49,163 bases of DNA from IMG/VR virus record IMGVR_UViG_3300005527_002496, positions 1 through 49,163 of that record; one strand, given 5' to 3'. Origin of the DNA: a virus. Position 1 is the first letter of the stretch; each line of letters starts with the position of its first letter. The position numbers and the translations under genes are program-made. Positions 16,415-25,190 of the stretch are shown one piece after another. A model generated the notes under the pieces. That model saw nothing but the letters and a program-made list of their open reading frames with translations. It had not been told where the DNA came from and ran no database searches.

Positions 16415-17734
16415 TTACGCCACATCCACAATAAAATTCTGGGCAGCGTTCTGCACCTTGGTGCCCACCATGCCCTCCACCGTGTACCGCTCGAAGTCGT
16501 AGATCTCGAACGGAGTGATGTTGGAGCGGCTCTGGCTCACCTTGGCCTCTTGGCTGATCATGGGCACGCCGCGCATGGTGGCGAGCTTCACGCTCGACTT
16601 CTGGAGGACCACAAGACGACGGGCGTACTCCTCGGGGAAGCTGGCGGCATCGTTCCAGATCTGCGTCGGAACGAGGGTCAGCTTCTGACCGCCAAAGCGC
16701 CACTCCTCGAAGTCCAGATCCCAGATCTTGTCGGTGGTGCTGTAACGGACGAACTCAGCCTTCTGCTTCAGGTTCAGAGCGTGCAGCATCTCGGGGGTGC
16801 CGAAGATCACGCGCTCGTTGTTGATGGGGCCGAAGTTGGTCTGGAAGATACCCGTGGTCAGGTCATCCCACACGGTGCTCATGGTGCTGTTCAGCGTAGC
16901 GCCACCGTTGTTCTGGATGCTGGGCACGATACCCTCGGTGAACTTGGCAATGGCGGTCTCGCCGCTGTTGCTGTAGCTCACCAGACCCTCGCCGTATTGG
17001 CCCAGCCAAATGCGCTGGCACATCGACACCTTGAGCTGGGTCAGGACGTTACGCATATCAACCTCCATGAAGTTGGTCTGCGACTGGTTCTTCCACTTGA
17101 TGCGCTCCAGACGGTTCCAGATCATCTGCTCAGGACCAACCTTTTCGATGAGGTTGGTGCGGCGGACGGTCTTGGTACGCACCGGGTTGCTGAAGGTCTG
17201 GAAGCCATCGCCACCGGCGGTCAGGCCGTTGGTCAGGTTCACGCCAGTAGCGGTCAGGGCACCGATGCCAACGCCCACCATCGAGCGCATGGTCACGGTG
17301 GCCGTACCGGTGTTCACGTTCGACACGATCACTTGGTTCGGCACACCAGCGTCATCCGTAAAGTGCAGCTTCTGGCCCACGAACACGTAGTTCAGCGAGT
17401 CGGTGGTCACCACCACGGTGCCGGTCACAGTGCTACCGGGAACGGCAGCGGTGCCGGTGATGGCGCCAGCCGTCACGATGGGGCTGCGGCTCCACACGTT
17501 CTCGTGCCACATGAGTTCATCGCCCGGGGCCTCCTCGGTGGCGAACGCCATGAGGTACTGGAGGTCGAGGAACTGCTGGGGCTGGGCATCGAAGATGATG
17601 GGGTCCACCGGCAGGTAGAGGTGACTGGTCACGCCACGGCCATAAGCTGCGGCATAGGGCGAACCGGGCGCGTTAGTATTGGCTAGGCCAAACGGCGCGT
17701 TGTTCACATTCTGTTGATAAGACTGAAGGGACAT
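16415..17734 (-). CDS. Probable major capsid protein (439 aa)
   Basis: A 439-aa protein lies directly downstream of portal and scaffold-like genes, the classical position of the major head protein. It has the mixed alpha/beta composition of HK97-fold capsids: a long helical motif region (LERIKWKNQSQTNFMEVDMR), a beta-rich insertion near residues 95-160 (Thr/Val-rich) and a compact C-terminal domain. A strong terminator follows it, a usual arrangement for a highly expressed capsid gene. The HK97 fold is inferred by position and composition; no short diagnostic motif exists. Confidence 0.75.
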   Translation of the reverse strand: MSLQSYQQNVNNAPFGLANTNAPGSPYAAAYGRGVTSHLYLPVDPIIFDAQPQQFLDLQYLMAFATEEAPGDELMWHENVWSRSPIVTAGAITGTAAVPGSTVTGTVVVTTDSLNYVFVGQKLHFTDDAGVPNQVIVSNVNTGTATVTMRSMVGVGIGALTATGVNLTNGLTAGGDGFQTFSNPVRTKTVRRTNLIEKVGPEQMIWNRLERIKWKNQSQTNFMEVDMRNVLTQLKVSMCQRIWLGQYGEGLVSYSNSGETAIAKFTEGIVPSIQNNGGATLNSTMSTVWDDLTTGIFQTNFGPINNERVIFGTPEMLHALNLKQKAEFVRYSTTDKIWDLDFEEWRFGGQKLTLVPTQIWNDAASFPEEYARRLVVLQKSSVKLATMRGVPMISQEAKVSQSRSNITPFEIYDFERYTVEGMVGTKVQNAAQNFIVDVA

Positions 17735-17756
17735 TGTCTAATTGGATTTAGAAGGG

Positions 17757-18923
17757 TTAGGTTTGAAGACCGGCCTTGAGCAGAATCTGGCGAATCGCAT
17801 CATCTGGGTTTGTCGCCATGGGCTGCGTGCCGGGGTCGCGGTTTGCCGAACGGCTCATCGCCGGTTGGCGGGAAGTCGCCTCAAGGAGGGCCTGCTGCCT
17901 GCCGCGCTCGTAGCCTCTCGCTTCTGCGGCCTTCACTGCGGGGTCGAAGTGAAGCGCCTTCAGATACAGGGTCGTAGCGTCAGCGGTGGGAGTAACCCCA
18001 TCCTCTTTGACGAACTTGTGAATGAAATTCCCAGCGGATACTTCCTTGACGACCGCTTCGTCAACGAATACCCCGAGGGAAGAGTTTTTTGCTACTGCAA
18101 TGCTGTCGGCAACGCCTTTCTGGTAATCCTCGAAGGCTTGCTTACGCATATGCTCCTGCTGCTGCACCTGAGCGGTGATCTCATTGCGCTTCTTGTCGTG
18201 AAGCTCTGCAGCGGTGTCGCGAAGGATGGCGATGCGGCTCTCGATGGCGTCGATGGTGTCCTCGTCCGCCTCGGGGTCATTGAGCATCTCCCACTGCTCA
18301 GGCTTGATCTTGCCCGGCAGGTAGGTGTCAATGAGCGTCCGATCCTCCAGATCCTTGCTCTCCTTATTCTCAAGTGCTACCTTAGGAAGCGTCTTGAGAT
18401 AGTCTTGGGCGTCCTCTACCTTGCCCTCCAAGGCAAGTTGGAGCGCCCGATACATGGTCGGAGGGAGCTTCTCAAGCTGACCAAGGACAGGGGCTGCCTC
18501 GTCATACTTCTGCTTGTAAAGCTGGCTCTCCGCCAGTTTAGTATCAATCTCTTTCTTGAAGGCCAAGGGGTCTTCCACCCCATAGGTCTGCTTGAAAAGA
18601 TTCTTCGCCTCGTCCGTCCACTGGATGTCCAGCGCGGGTTTATCGTCACCAACAATGCTGGTAACGATCTTAGCGTAAGGGTCTTCCCCTTTGGAATTAC
18701 CACCGGAATTTACAACCGGAGGTGCTTCGGTTTTTTGCTCGGAAGCCGCTACTGGCGCGGGTTGCGCGGGTTCGGAGACCTCCGGAGCAGGCGCAGGAGG
18801 AGCCTCCTGCTGTTTTGCAGAAATGGGAGGGGCACCGGCAATGGACGATTGACTGCGAAGAATATTCGCAAGGGCGTCACCGGCGACGTCTACAACTTCC
18901 TGATTGTCAGTTTGTTGAGCCAT
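17757..18923 (-). CDS. Scaffolding-like protein (388 aa)
   Basis: Located between portal and capsid genes, as scaffolds are. The N-terminal ~75 residues are low-complexity Ala/Pro/Glu sequence, the middle is highly charged and helical (about 100-300), and the C-terminus is basic (RGYERGRQQALLEATSR), the part that typically contacts capsid. Length fits known scaffolds. It has its own TATATTTG promoter four bases before the ATG, with a small palindrome upstream. No protease motif is visible, so an internal protease role is unlikely. Confidence 0.7.
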   Translation of the reverse strand: MAQQTDNQEVVDVAGDALANILRSQSSIAGAPPISAKQQEAPPAPAPEVSEPAQPAPVAASEQKTEAPPVVNSGGNSKGEDPYAKIVTSIVGDDKPALDIQWTDEAKNLFKQTYGVEDPLAFKKEIDTKLAESQLYKQKYDEAAPVLGQLEKLPPTMYRALQLALEGKVEDAQDYLKTLPKVALENKESKDLEDRTLIDTYLPGKIKPEQWEMLNDPEADEDTIDAIESRIAILRDTAAELHDKKRNEITAQVQQQEHMRKQAFEDYQKGVADSIAVAKNSSLGVFVDEAVVKEVSAGNFIHKFVKEDGVTPTADATTLYLKALHFDPAVKAAEARGYERGRQQALLEATSRQPAMSRSANRDPGTQPMATNPDDAIRQILLKAGLQT

Positions 18924-18927
18924 GGTA

Positions 18928-18949
18928 CAAATATATGAGCAGTGTGCTC
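18928..18949 (-). promoter_or_regulatory. Promoter TATATTTG with adjacent 13-bp palindrome
   Basis: TATATTTG (18,928-18,935, minus strand) ends four bases before the scaffold ATG. Immediately upstream lies the palindrome GAGCA-GTG-TGCTC (18,937-18,949), placed between the -7 and -33 positions where a repressor or activator could bind. The operator role is inference. Confidence 0.5.
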
Positions 18950-18971
18950 GGTTTTGGTTTGTTTTCGTTTT

Positions 18972-21326
18972 TTACGGTTGCTGGCCCATGGCACCAAGCA
19001 GGTCTGCGTCTGGTCGCATCCATTCGCTTTCTGCTTGACGGTAGGGCTGCTCGGCCTTCTGTTGCAGCTTCGCCTGTTCCATTTCGGCCTTTGTCCCCTG
19101 CTTGGAGACCTCAAGCTGCTGCTGGTCGATGGCTTGCTGTTCCTGCGCGAACTGTGCCTCGGCTGCGGCCATCTGCTGCTGCTGCTGTGCGGCTGCGGCG
19201 GCTGCTTGCGCTTGCTTGGCGAACTGGCGGGCGGCGGAGTACACATCGTCCGGCGTGGAGCGTCCCATAAGCTGGGATGCGGTGACCGGGTCGAGCATAC
19301 CCATTTGCATAAGCTGCGGGATGATCTGCTGGTCGGTGATGGTCCGAAGCTGGGCACCATCCGGGGACAGGCTGATTTTCACGCGGAACTGCTCAAGCTG
19401 CATATCATCACTTGAGACAAGGGCTTGGATGTCGTCGTCGCCCACCATCTGGCTCAGGAGCCAAGGCCGCTTGGAGTAGAACTGCTTGCCCGCCTGTGCG
19501 TTGAATTGGTGGATCTGCTTGTACAAGTCTGCAATGGCAGCGTAGAACGGCTGCTGCATCACCCCCGCCTGCTGAAGCTGAAGCTGGAGCGTGCCCACAA
19601 GCTGCCCGCCCTGCGGAGCGCCGTAGTTGCTCTCGTATACACCCGTGGCGCTTTCTGCGATCGCCTTGAACTGCGGGAGCGCACCAAGGAGGTTGTAGAT
19701 GCCAGCACCCGGGGAAGCATCGATTTGGCCAGAAGCGTTCTGAAGGCCACCAAGCTGGCTGGCAGAGAGCACCAAAGTGTCCCCCTCCTTTACCTTCATG
19801 TTGATCTCCTCCTCGTCCATGTTGGAGCCATCAACAGCTTCCTTGGCAATGAGGGTGGCCTTGCCTCCGGCTTTACGCATCCTCCAAGCGATGTCGGAGG
19901 TGATCTGGTTCATCCACCGCTGGGGGTCACGGGCAGAGGTCAGCGGGGCAACAACGTGGCCACCGAGGTAACGCCATGCTGAGAATTTGATCGGGAAGCG
20001 GACGGAATACACGTCATCGGGGTCCGCCTCTTGCAAGGGGTACATCCCATAGTCCAGCACAAGGTCTCCCACCACGCCCACGTCAGGCAGCCCGCTGTTC
20101 ATGGGCGGCTTGGGGGCGGTGCGGTCGGCGGCAAAGGGCATATTCTTGGTGTATCCACCCGGGAGGTACTCCCAAGGGATCATGGAGCAGTAGCGGACCA
20201 CCTCAATGGCCCTTTTCTGCTTCTTTGCTTTCTTTTCCGATGCCGTCCACGCCTCCGTATAAATGTTCATCGGAGGGTCGATCAAGTCCTTGTCGGTAAA
20301 GTCTGGCTTGCCGGTGTCGGGGTTGATTTCGTTGATGGTCACATACTGTTCCTCGCCATCCTTGATCACATAACCCCGGTCCACGTACTTCATGTCCTTC
20401 CAGTACATGGTAAAGACGCGGGGGCGGCTCTGGGGCCAACCAGCGTTGAAGTTGTAGCCACCGGGCAGGATACGCGCCCATTTGTCCAGCGCCTCGATCT
20501 TGTCCTTGACGGGGTTCCAGCGTTCTGCGATGCCGGAGACGTTCATCAGCGGGCAGACATAGACGAACTGCGCGTCGGTGAAATCAGGCTTCATCGCAGA
20601 GGTGTCCCAGCCCACCTCGCGGGGTTCGCACATCTCCCACTCAAGGTTGTTGCCGTTGATGAAGCAGTGGGATGCAGCGACACCGGACAGGGCCATATAT
20701 CCAGCGGATACGCGCTTGGTGTCATCCAGCTTGCTGCGCTCGGCGAGCATTGACATCAGGGAGTTCGCACCACGAATGATGTGGTCCTGATAGGTCATAT
20801 CGAAGATCTGCTCGGTCTCCTGCTCGTCAGGCGAGATGCCTTGGTTCTCATACACCTTGGCCATGTTGGGGCCAGCGGCGGCGGCGCGGGACAGGACCAT
20901 GGCTTTGGCCAGAGCGTCCTCACGGCGGGTCTGAGACAAGTACTGCGTGGCCGGTTCAGCCTTGGCAGAGATGGAGATGTTGTCCACCGCCCCGATCATG
21001 CGGGTGAGCATGGGGGAGAGGATGGGGAACTTGAACGGGATGCGGCTGGTCTGGGCGGGGCCGTCGCCAAGGAACATACGCACATCCTCCTCCTCGCCCC
21101 AGCGGGAGTCGATGGCGTACTCCATGTTCAGCACGAAGTTGGAGCGGTAGAACTCGATCCAAGCGCCGACCTGCCGCGACAGGAAGTAACGGGTCCACAG
21201 GGCATGATAGGCCTCCCCCTTGTCCGCCTCGGTGGTCATCATGCTCGGCGGAATCATCGTGGCGATCGGGATCCATGTCCAAAAGCCACGGTTATTGGTC
21301 GTTGTTGGAATACTCGTACCGCTCAT
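18972..21326 (-). CDS. Portal protein (784 aa)
   Basis: The size, position next to the terminase genes, and architecture fit a large podovirus portal: an alpha/beta body, a region reading FKAIAESATGVYESNYGAP typical of portal wing/stem sequences, and a long helical Gln/Ala-rich C-terminal barrel (about residues 690-770, including runs of Ala and Gln). The portal forms the dodecameric DNA entry ring of the head. It overlaps the 195-aa gene by four bases and ends 48 bases before the scaffold gene. Confident as portal from context; no invariant motif exists for this family. Confidence 0.8.
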   Translation of the reverse strand: MSGTSIPTTTNNRGFWTWIPIATMIPPSMMTTEADKGEAYHALWTRYFLSRQVGAWIEFYRSNFVLNMEYAIDSRWGEEEDVRMFLGDGPAQTSRIPFKFPILSPMLTRMIGAVDNISISAKAEPATQYLSQTRREDALAKAMVLSRAAAAGPNMAKVYENQGISPDEQETEQIFDMTYQDHIIRGANSLMSMLAERSKLDDTKRVSAGYMALSGVAASHCFINGNNLEWEMCEPREVGWDTSAMKPDFTDAQFVYVCPLMNVSGIAERWNPVKDKIEALDKWARILPGGYNFNAGWPQSRPRVFTMYWKDMKYVDRGYVIKDGEEQYVTINEINPDTGKPDFTDKDLIDPPMNIYTEAWTASEKKAKKQKRAIEVVRYCSMIPWEYLPGGYTKNMPFAADRTAPKPPMNSGLPDVGVVGDLVLDYGMYPLQEADPDDVYSVRFPIKFSAWRYLGGHVVAPLTSARDPQRWMNQITSDIAWRMRKAGGKATLIAKEAVDGSNMDEEEINMKVKEGDTLVLSASQLGGLQNASGQIDASPGAGIYNLLGALPQFKAIAESATGVYESNYGAPQGGQLVGTLQLQLQQAGVMQQPFYAAIADLYKQIHQFNAQAGKQFYSKRPWLLSQMVGDDDIQALVSSDDMQLEQFRVKISLSPDGAQLRTITDQQIIPQLMQMGMLDPVTASQLMGRSTPDDVYSAARQFAKQAQAAAAAAQQQQQMAAAEAQFAQEQQAIDQQQLEVSKQGTKAEMEQAKLQQKAEQPYRQAESEWMRPDADLLGAMGQQP

Positions 21327-21910
21327 CGACGTGATTGTCTAAAGGCCCTCACACTTCCATCAAGTTCGTCCACAATGGTCTGCTCCCGTTCGACAACCCC
21401 AAAACCCCCTTTTTCGAGGGTTTTAGAGGTCTCTTCCATCAGCTTCCATATCCCCGGAGCGCGTTTGCTCCAAGATTCCTGTTCTTCAAGGTCCATCGTC
21501 GCGATGTCAACGGCAAGCATTTCCTTGCAGTTTTCCCTTACTCTTAGCGTGTAAAGGTAATTCTCAACCCTAGCTCCAAGGTTAAATGCCTCCATTCTTT
21601 TGAAGGCGTTTTTTATATTGTCAGGGAACCCGACCTTGAATTCTTTGAGCTTGGACTCGCGCTGCTGCTGGGTGGGGTAAGCGATATTGACGCATTTCTC
21701 CAGCTTTTCGGCGTCTTCAATGTCGTTGAATGGGGACGCAGAACAGCGGAACCACCACACGAACAGCAGGTCGTGGGTCTTTATAGCATCCGCCTTGAAC
21801 TCCGGGTAGTCCAGCAGTTCGGGATACTGGACCCGCAGGTCTTTGGCGTTCTTTGGAGCGAAGATCAAGTACTTGCGCTCCAGCATTTTCTCTATGATGT
21901 CGCTTGTCAT
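21323..21910 (-). CDS. Conserved-position protein between terminase and portal (195 aa)
   Basis: A charged, mainly helical protein with no recognised family. It contains a Trp/Phe-rich stretch (HDLLFVWWFRCSASPF, about residues 45-60) and a helical C-terminal half. It overlaps terminase by four bases and portal by four bases, so it is translated together with the packaging machinery. A small-terminase or head-assembly helper role is possible, but it lies downstream rather than upstream of the large subunit, and I see no helix-turn-helix. Confidence 0.6.
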   Translation of the reverse strand: MTSDIIEKMLERKYLIFAPKNAKDLRVQYPELLDYPEFKADAIKTHDLLFVWWFRCSASPFNDIEDAEKLEKCVNIAYPTQQQRESKLKEFKVGFPDNIKNAFKRMEAFNLGARVENYLYTLRVRENCKEMLAVDIATMDLEEQESWSKRAPGIWKLMEETSKTLEKGGFGVVEREQTIVDELDGSVRAFRQSRR

Positions 21911-24291
21911 CGGTATCGTAATTCTACCTTTTCAGTTGTGTAGTACGGCATCAGGTTGGGACCGCGCTTCAGCAAACGCTTTGTCTTGTACTGTTTGGTC
22001 TCCGCCGTCAAATGCACAGGCTGCTTGTTGATGCAGCGGCAGCACAGTTCAGCGTATGCCACAGCGTACACCATGTCGTCGTTGTAGACGTTCTTGTTCA
22101 TGGTGCCCCACACCACAGAACCATCGGCCTTGGACTCCACAGAGATGTTACGCACCTGCGACCAGAAGTCGTAGTACCAAATGTTGTGGCCATGGGTGCG
22201 GATAAGATCTGTCACATCCCCATACAGCGACTCCTTCCGGCTTCCTTTTCCGCCCTTCATGTCCACCCCGTAAATGTGATTGCCACCACGGTACTTTGGC
22301 AGAAGCTCGTTGCGGAGCAAAATGGATTCCCTGAGGTTGAACACGGGAGAGGATTTGAAGTCCGTGTACCTGTGGCCCACGTTGATCTCCACCAACTCCC
22401 TACAAGCCTTCTGCCCTTGGTTTCGGTAATACATCCCCATCAGCACGCTCTGTAGGAACAGGTCCACGGGGAATGATGTACGGGCGTTCAGAATACACGC
22501 TACAGTCGGCACGTAGACCGAGTTCTCCCCACTCCCTACCTCCTTGGCCGCAGAGTCCCATATTGCGCTGGAGAAGCGGGAAAAACCGCCATCGTTCTGG
22601 ATGGGGTCCGTGCCTTGGAAGTATCGGTAGGCGAAGCTGTTGTCCGGCTCCAAGAACATTTTGACCGGGGCGTCCAAGTCATCCGCCTTGCTGGGCTCCC
22701 ACACAACACCTTTTACCGGGTGCGGGAAATGGCTACCCTCCGGAAGCTTGACTGATTCATCCCAAATGGGCTTGAACCTTCCGGGGGTCGGGGCAAGACC
22801 CTTCTTGTGGCACTCGTTCTGGATGCGGTTCTGCTGACGGACGATTATCTCCATTGGCACCAGCGTCTTGTGGCTGGTCATGAACGCATCGTCGGGCTTG
22901 CTGGGATAGTGGGCACAGAACAGCGAAAGACGTTCGGTGGTCGAAAGACCCTTGGTCTCCTCGGTCTGGCCACGCAGATACTTGGCCCGCTGCTTCAAGT
23001 AGAACTCCCTGTTCATGCCGGGTCGGCAGGTCCAGTCCATGAAGACCGGAACCCATCCCGCAGTATCTTCTCCACCCTCCCACGCAGCCAGCAGCGACTT
23101 GAAATCATTCTCGAACGCACCCTGACCGGTATTGTTGGACGAGCCGGTGCCCCATGCGAATGCCTGACGGACCAGTTCAAAGCGACCTTTCGCCTTGTTG
23201 AACTGATACATCGTGGGGTCAATCTCGGCCTTGACCGTCTGAAATGTTGGGATATTCTGTGCCTCATCGAACAAGGACCACGTTGGGGTACGACCGTTCA
23301 CGGTCATACTGTCTTCGGCGGAGAGCAGACGGAACTCGGAGATGTCGCGGCCCTTCTGTGCCTTGGTGTCCCCGGGGTCAAAGTCAAGGATGGCGCTCTC
23401 GGACGAGAACCCCTTGCTCACGTCCACTTCCCCGATCATCCAATGCGGGAGGTGCTGGAAGGTGCTCTGGAACTTGTCGCGGAACAGAGTTTTACCGGTC
23501 CCCTCCTTTTTGTGGACCATGAACACCCCGCTGAACGACGAACGCACCACAGCTTCAAGGGAGGCCATGGCCATCATCGTGGAGGTGATGGCAGCCTGAC
23601 GGCCTTTTACAAGGTCAAAGCTATTTCCCCGGTCCACAAGGAATGCCAGCAGCGCCTGAGGTGTAGAGGCTTCGTATGGCCTACGACCGCCGATGAATCC
23701 ATCCTCCTTGATGCTGACGTACTTGTTCAGTCCGTATAGCTTGTTGTCGGCCACGCGGGCAAGTTCCCGACGCTTGTACTCATACCGCTCAACGGGGTCA
23801 ACATCGGCCAGCGTCCGCTTGTCCTCCAGCCACCTCCGAGCTTGCTCGATGTACAGAAAGAACGGCTCGTATGGGATGAGGCTGTCGAACTGGGGGATGT
23901 GCGAGTTGATGAACTTGCGGAATTCATTGTCCGTAATATCCGCAGAGTCCGGACGCCAATGAGACCGCTCAATGTCAGCGTCCTCCCATTTGTTGATCCA
24001 CTCCTTGGGTATCTTGTCGTAGTAACATACCCCCTCAAGAGGCTCACCAGCTTTGGCGCCTTCTGTAATAGTTGGTATCTCGTATAGCCACAGGTGCTTC
24101 TCGCCAAAGTCAGGGATCTCGTCTTTTTCCACCTCATATCCCTTTTGCTGGGTCTTAATGGTGGCGAGTTCCTCAGAAAAGCCAGCAGACCTGACCTCCT
24201 GCTGCTGAGTGGGGGAGATGTCTATTCCCTCATAACTGAGTTTCAGCAGAAGCTCGGCGGTATGCTCCTGTATGGACTTCTTGGTGCTCAT
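21907..24291 (-). CDS. terL: Terminase large subunit (794 aa)
   Basis: The packaging ATPase-nuclease. A Walker A-like motif EGTGKT lies near residues 263-268 (K267), Walker B LFDEAQN near 340-346 (D342, E343), and a GTGSSN coupling-type motif follows (about 400). The C-terminal half carries the nuclease acidic residues: GTDPIQND (about 555), YGVDMKGGKG (about 685) and the terminal NDDMVYA (about 755). At 794 aa it is longer than most terminases (450-650 aa), with about 200 extra N-terminal residues. It is first in the late operon, directly after the promoter at 24,297-24,304. Confidence 0.88.
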   Translation of the reverse strand: MSTKKSIQEHTAELLLKLSYEGIDISPTQQQEVRSAGFSEELATIKTQQKGYEVEKDEIPDFGEKHLWLYEIPTITEGAKAGEPLEGVCYYDKIPKEWINKWEDADIERSHWRPDSADITDNEFRKFINSHIPQFDSLIPYEPFFLYIEQARRWLEDKRTLADVDPVERYEYKRRELARVADNKLYGLNKYVSIKEDGFIGGRRPYEASTPQALLAFLVDRGNSFDLVKGRQAAITSTMMAMASLEAVVRSSFSGVFMVHKKEGTGKTLFRDKFQSTFQHLPHWMIGEVDVSKGFSSESAILDFDPGDTKAQKGRDISEFRLLSAEDSMTVNGRTPTWSLFDEAQNIPTFQTVKAEIDPTMYQFNKAKGRFELVRQAFAWGTGSSNNTGQGAFENDFKSLLAAWEGGEDTAGWVPVFMDWTCRPGMNREFYLKQRAKYLRGQTEETKGLSTTERLSLFCAHYPSKPDDAFMTSHKTLVPMEIIVRQQNRIQNECHKKGLAPTPGRFKPIWDESVKLPEGSHFPHPVKGVVWEPSKADDLDAPVKMFLEPDNSFAYRYFQGTDPIQNDGGFSRFSSAIWDSAAKEVGSGENSVYVPTVACILNARTSFPVDLFLQSVLMGMYYRNQGQKACRELVEINVGHRYTDFKSSPVFNLRESILLRNELLPKYRGGNHIYGVDMKGGKGSRKESLYGDVTDLIRTHGHNIWYYDFWSQVRNISVESKADGSVVWGTMNKNVYNDDMVYAVAYAELCCRCINKQPVHLTAETKQYKTKRLLKRGPNLMPYYTTEKVELRYR

Positions 24292-24296
24292 GGGAA

Positions 24297-24304
24297 CAAA
24301 GTTA
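24297..24304 (-). promoter_or_regulatory. Late-operon promoter (-7 TAACTTTG)
   Basis: TAACTTTG on the minus strand ends five bases before the terminase ATG. Together with the plus-strand TATATTTG at 24,335 it makes a compact divergent promoter region of 55 bases. Confidence 0.6.
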
Positions 24305-24334
24305 GTACAAAATACTGTACATCAGATAGTTGAC

Positions 24335-24342
24335 TATATTTG
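24335..24342 (+). promoter_or_regulatory. Bacteroidota-type promoter (-7 TATATTTG), copy 1 of duplicated leader
   Basis: TATATTTG drives the plus-strand small genes. The 26 bases from here (24,335-24,360) match 25,163-25,188 at 23 positions, so promoter and start of the leader are duplicated. Confidence 0.65.
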
Positions 24343-24346
24343 CATC

Positions 24347-24442
24347 ATGTACGAATCAGATGTCTCCTACTCGGGTTTTGCAGAGATTGAACTCATTGAG
24401 TGCGACGGAGCCATCGTAATCTACTTCAAAGAAAATGGCTAA
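24347..24442 (+). CDS. Possible 31-aa leader peptide
   Basis: An ATG only four bases after the TATATTTG element starts a 31-codon frame (MYESDVSYSGFAEIELIE...) ending at TAA 24,440-24,442, overlapping the ATG of the 159-aa gene by eight bases. The mRNA would be almost leaderless. It could be a coupled leader peptide or a chance frame: in the second copy of this leader the matching bases read TCATAA and give no start. Moderate to low support. Confidence 0.35.
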   Translation: MYESDVSYSGFAEIELIECDGAIVIYFKENG

Positions 24443-24914
24443 CTGGCGATATGATGTGACCCTTGGCGCAGAAAGCATTGCCCTGTCTCCGACCGGGACG
24501 ACCGATTACGTGCATCTGATCCACTATCGCACGGTCATTGATGCGGTGGCTCATGTGAAATACAAGTATCTGTATGATACGTATTCCACAGATTCATTTA
24601 CCCCTAAAAGCCATGATCTTCCACCTCAGGTGGCCAACATTTTATCTACTGCAAATGACGCTACGCTGAGTCAAGATAATTGGCCAGACCCAAGCAATGC
24701 TGCGACGTTGTCAACATCTCAATTGCCAAAAACACTGTATTTAGACGACCCAAATAGTGTCTATCAGCAGTGGTTTGTGCGTCTTCGTTACAACGATGGC
24801 CGATTCATGGATCTGCCAATGGGAAAAATTGCAAATCAAAGTGGCTGGGTAAATAGTCAAGTAGGAGCAGTGGCGTGCGTTGAAGATATTCTTACCGTCT
24901 GCATCACTCCTTGA
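24435..24914 (+). CDS. Unknown small protein on the strand opposite the late genes (159 aa)
   Basis: A beta-rich protein with Thr/Ser/Tyr-rich sequence (GAESIALSPTGTTDYVHLI), two short Pro/Asn linkers and a final segment AVACVEDILTVCITP with two Cys. No domain is recognised. It is transcribed from the divergent promoter at 24,335, away from terminase, and overlaps the 3' end of the minus-strand 61-aa gene by 11 bases. The sequence could suit a small virion decoration or fibre protein, paired with the similarly controlled 156-aa gene, but this is inference. Confidence 0.65.
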   Translation: MANWRYDVTLGAESIALSPTGTTDYVHLIHYRTVIDAVAHVKYKYLYDTYSTDSFTPKSHDLPPQVANILSTANDATLSQDNWPDPSNAATLSTSQLPKTLYLDDPNSVYQQWFVRLRYNDGRFMDLPMGKIANQSGWVNSQVGAVACVEDILTVCITP

Positions 24915-25089
24915 TCCGGTCAATCTCAGTAAGCAGTTCAATAAGGGCGTTTATTTTTCCTTCAACTACGCCCACTTTTAAGTAATCTGCTGCGTTTACG
25001 CGGTCTTCCTTATCGACCATTTTCTTCCACTCCTGTTCAAGAGCAGAGAGCTTGGAAGCGATGAGCAGCTTGATATGTTGCTTTTCCAT
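24904..25089 (-). CDS. Small coiled-coil protein (61 aa)
   Basis: I choose the ATG at 25,089 (MEKQHIKLLIASKLSALEQ) rather than the GTG 15 bases upstream because a weak promoter-like TACTTTCG (25,094-25,101) covers the upstream codons. The protein is a single amphipathic, charged helix (EWKKMVDKEDR; GKINALIELLTEIDRIKE). It resembles small helical accessory proteins of phages; no function can be named. Convergent with the 159-aa gene. Confidence 0.55.
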   Translation of the reverse strand: MEKQHIKLLIASKLSALEQEWKKMVDKEDRVNAADYLKVGVVEGKINALIELLTEIDRIKE

Positions 25090-25162
25090 GCTGCGAAAGT
25101 ACACGATATGTTGTAGTCTTGGATTTTTTTTGGCATTGATCGCATAACTCCCTGATAATCAG

Positions 25163-25170
25163 TATATTTG
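25163..25170 (+). promoter_or_regulatory. Bacteroidota-type promoter (-7 TATATTTG), copy 2 of duplicated leader
   Basis: TATATTTG lies 20 bases upstream of the 156-aa gene's ATG. This element plus the following 18 bases repeats the sequence at 24,335 almost exactly. Confidence 0.65.
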
Positions 25171-25190
25171 CCTCATAAACGAATCAGACA

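Noticed and set aside
15737-17686. 649-aa open frame on the plus strand opposite the capsid region
   Set aside because: It is the shadow of GC-rich genes on the other strand; composition is His/Val/Leu-rich without domain pattern, and the minus-strand genes are clear.
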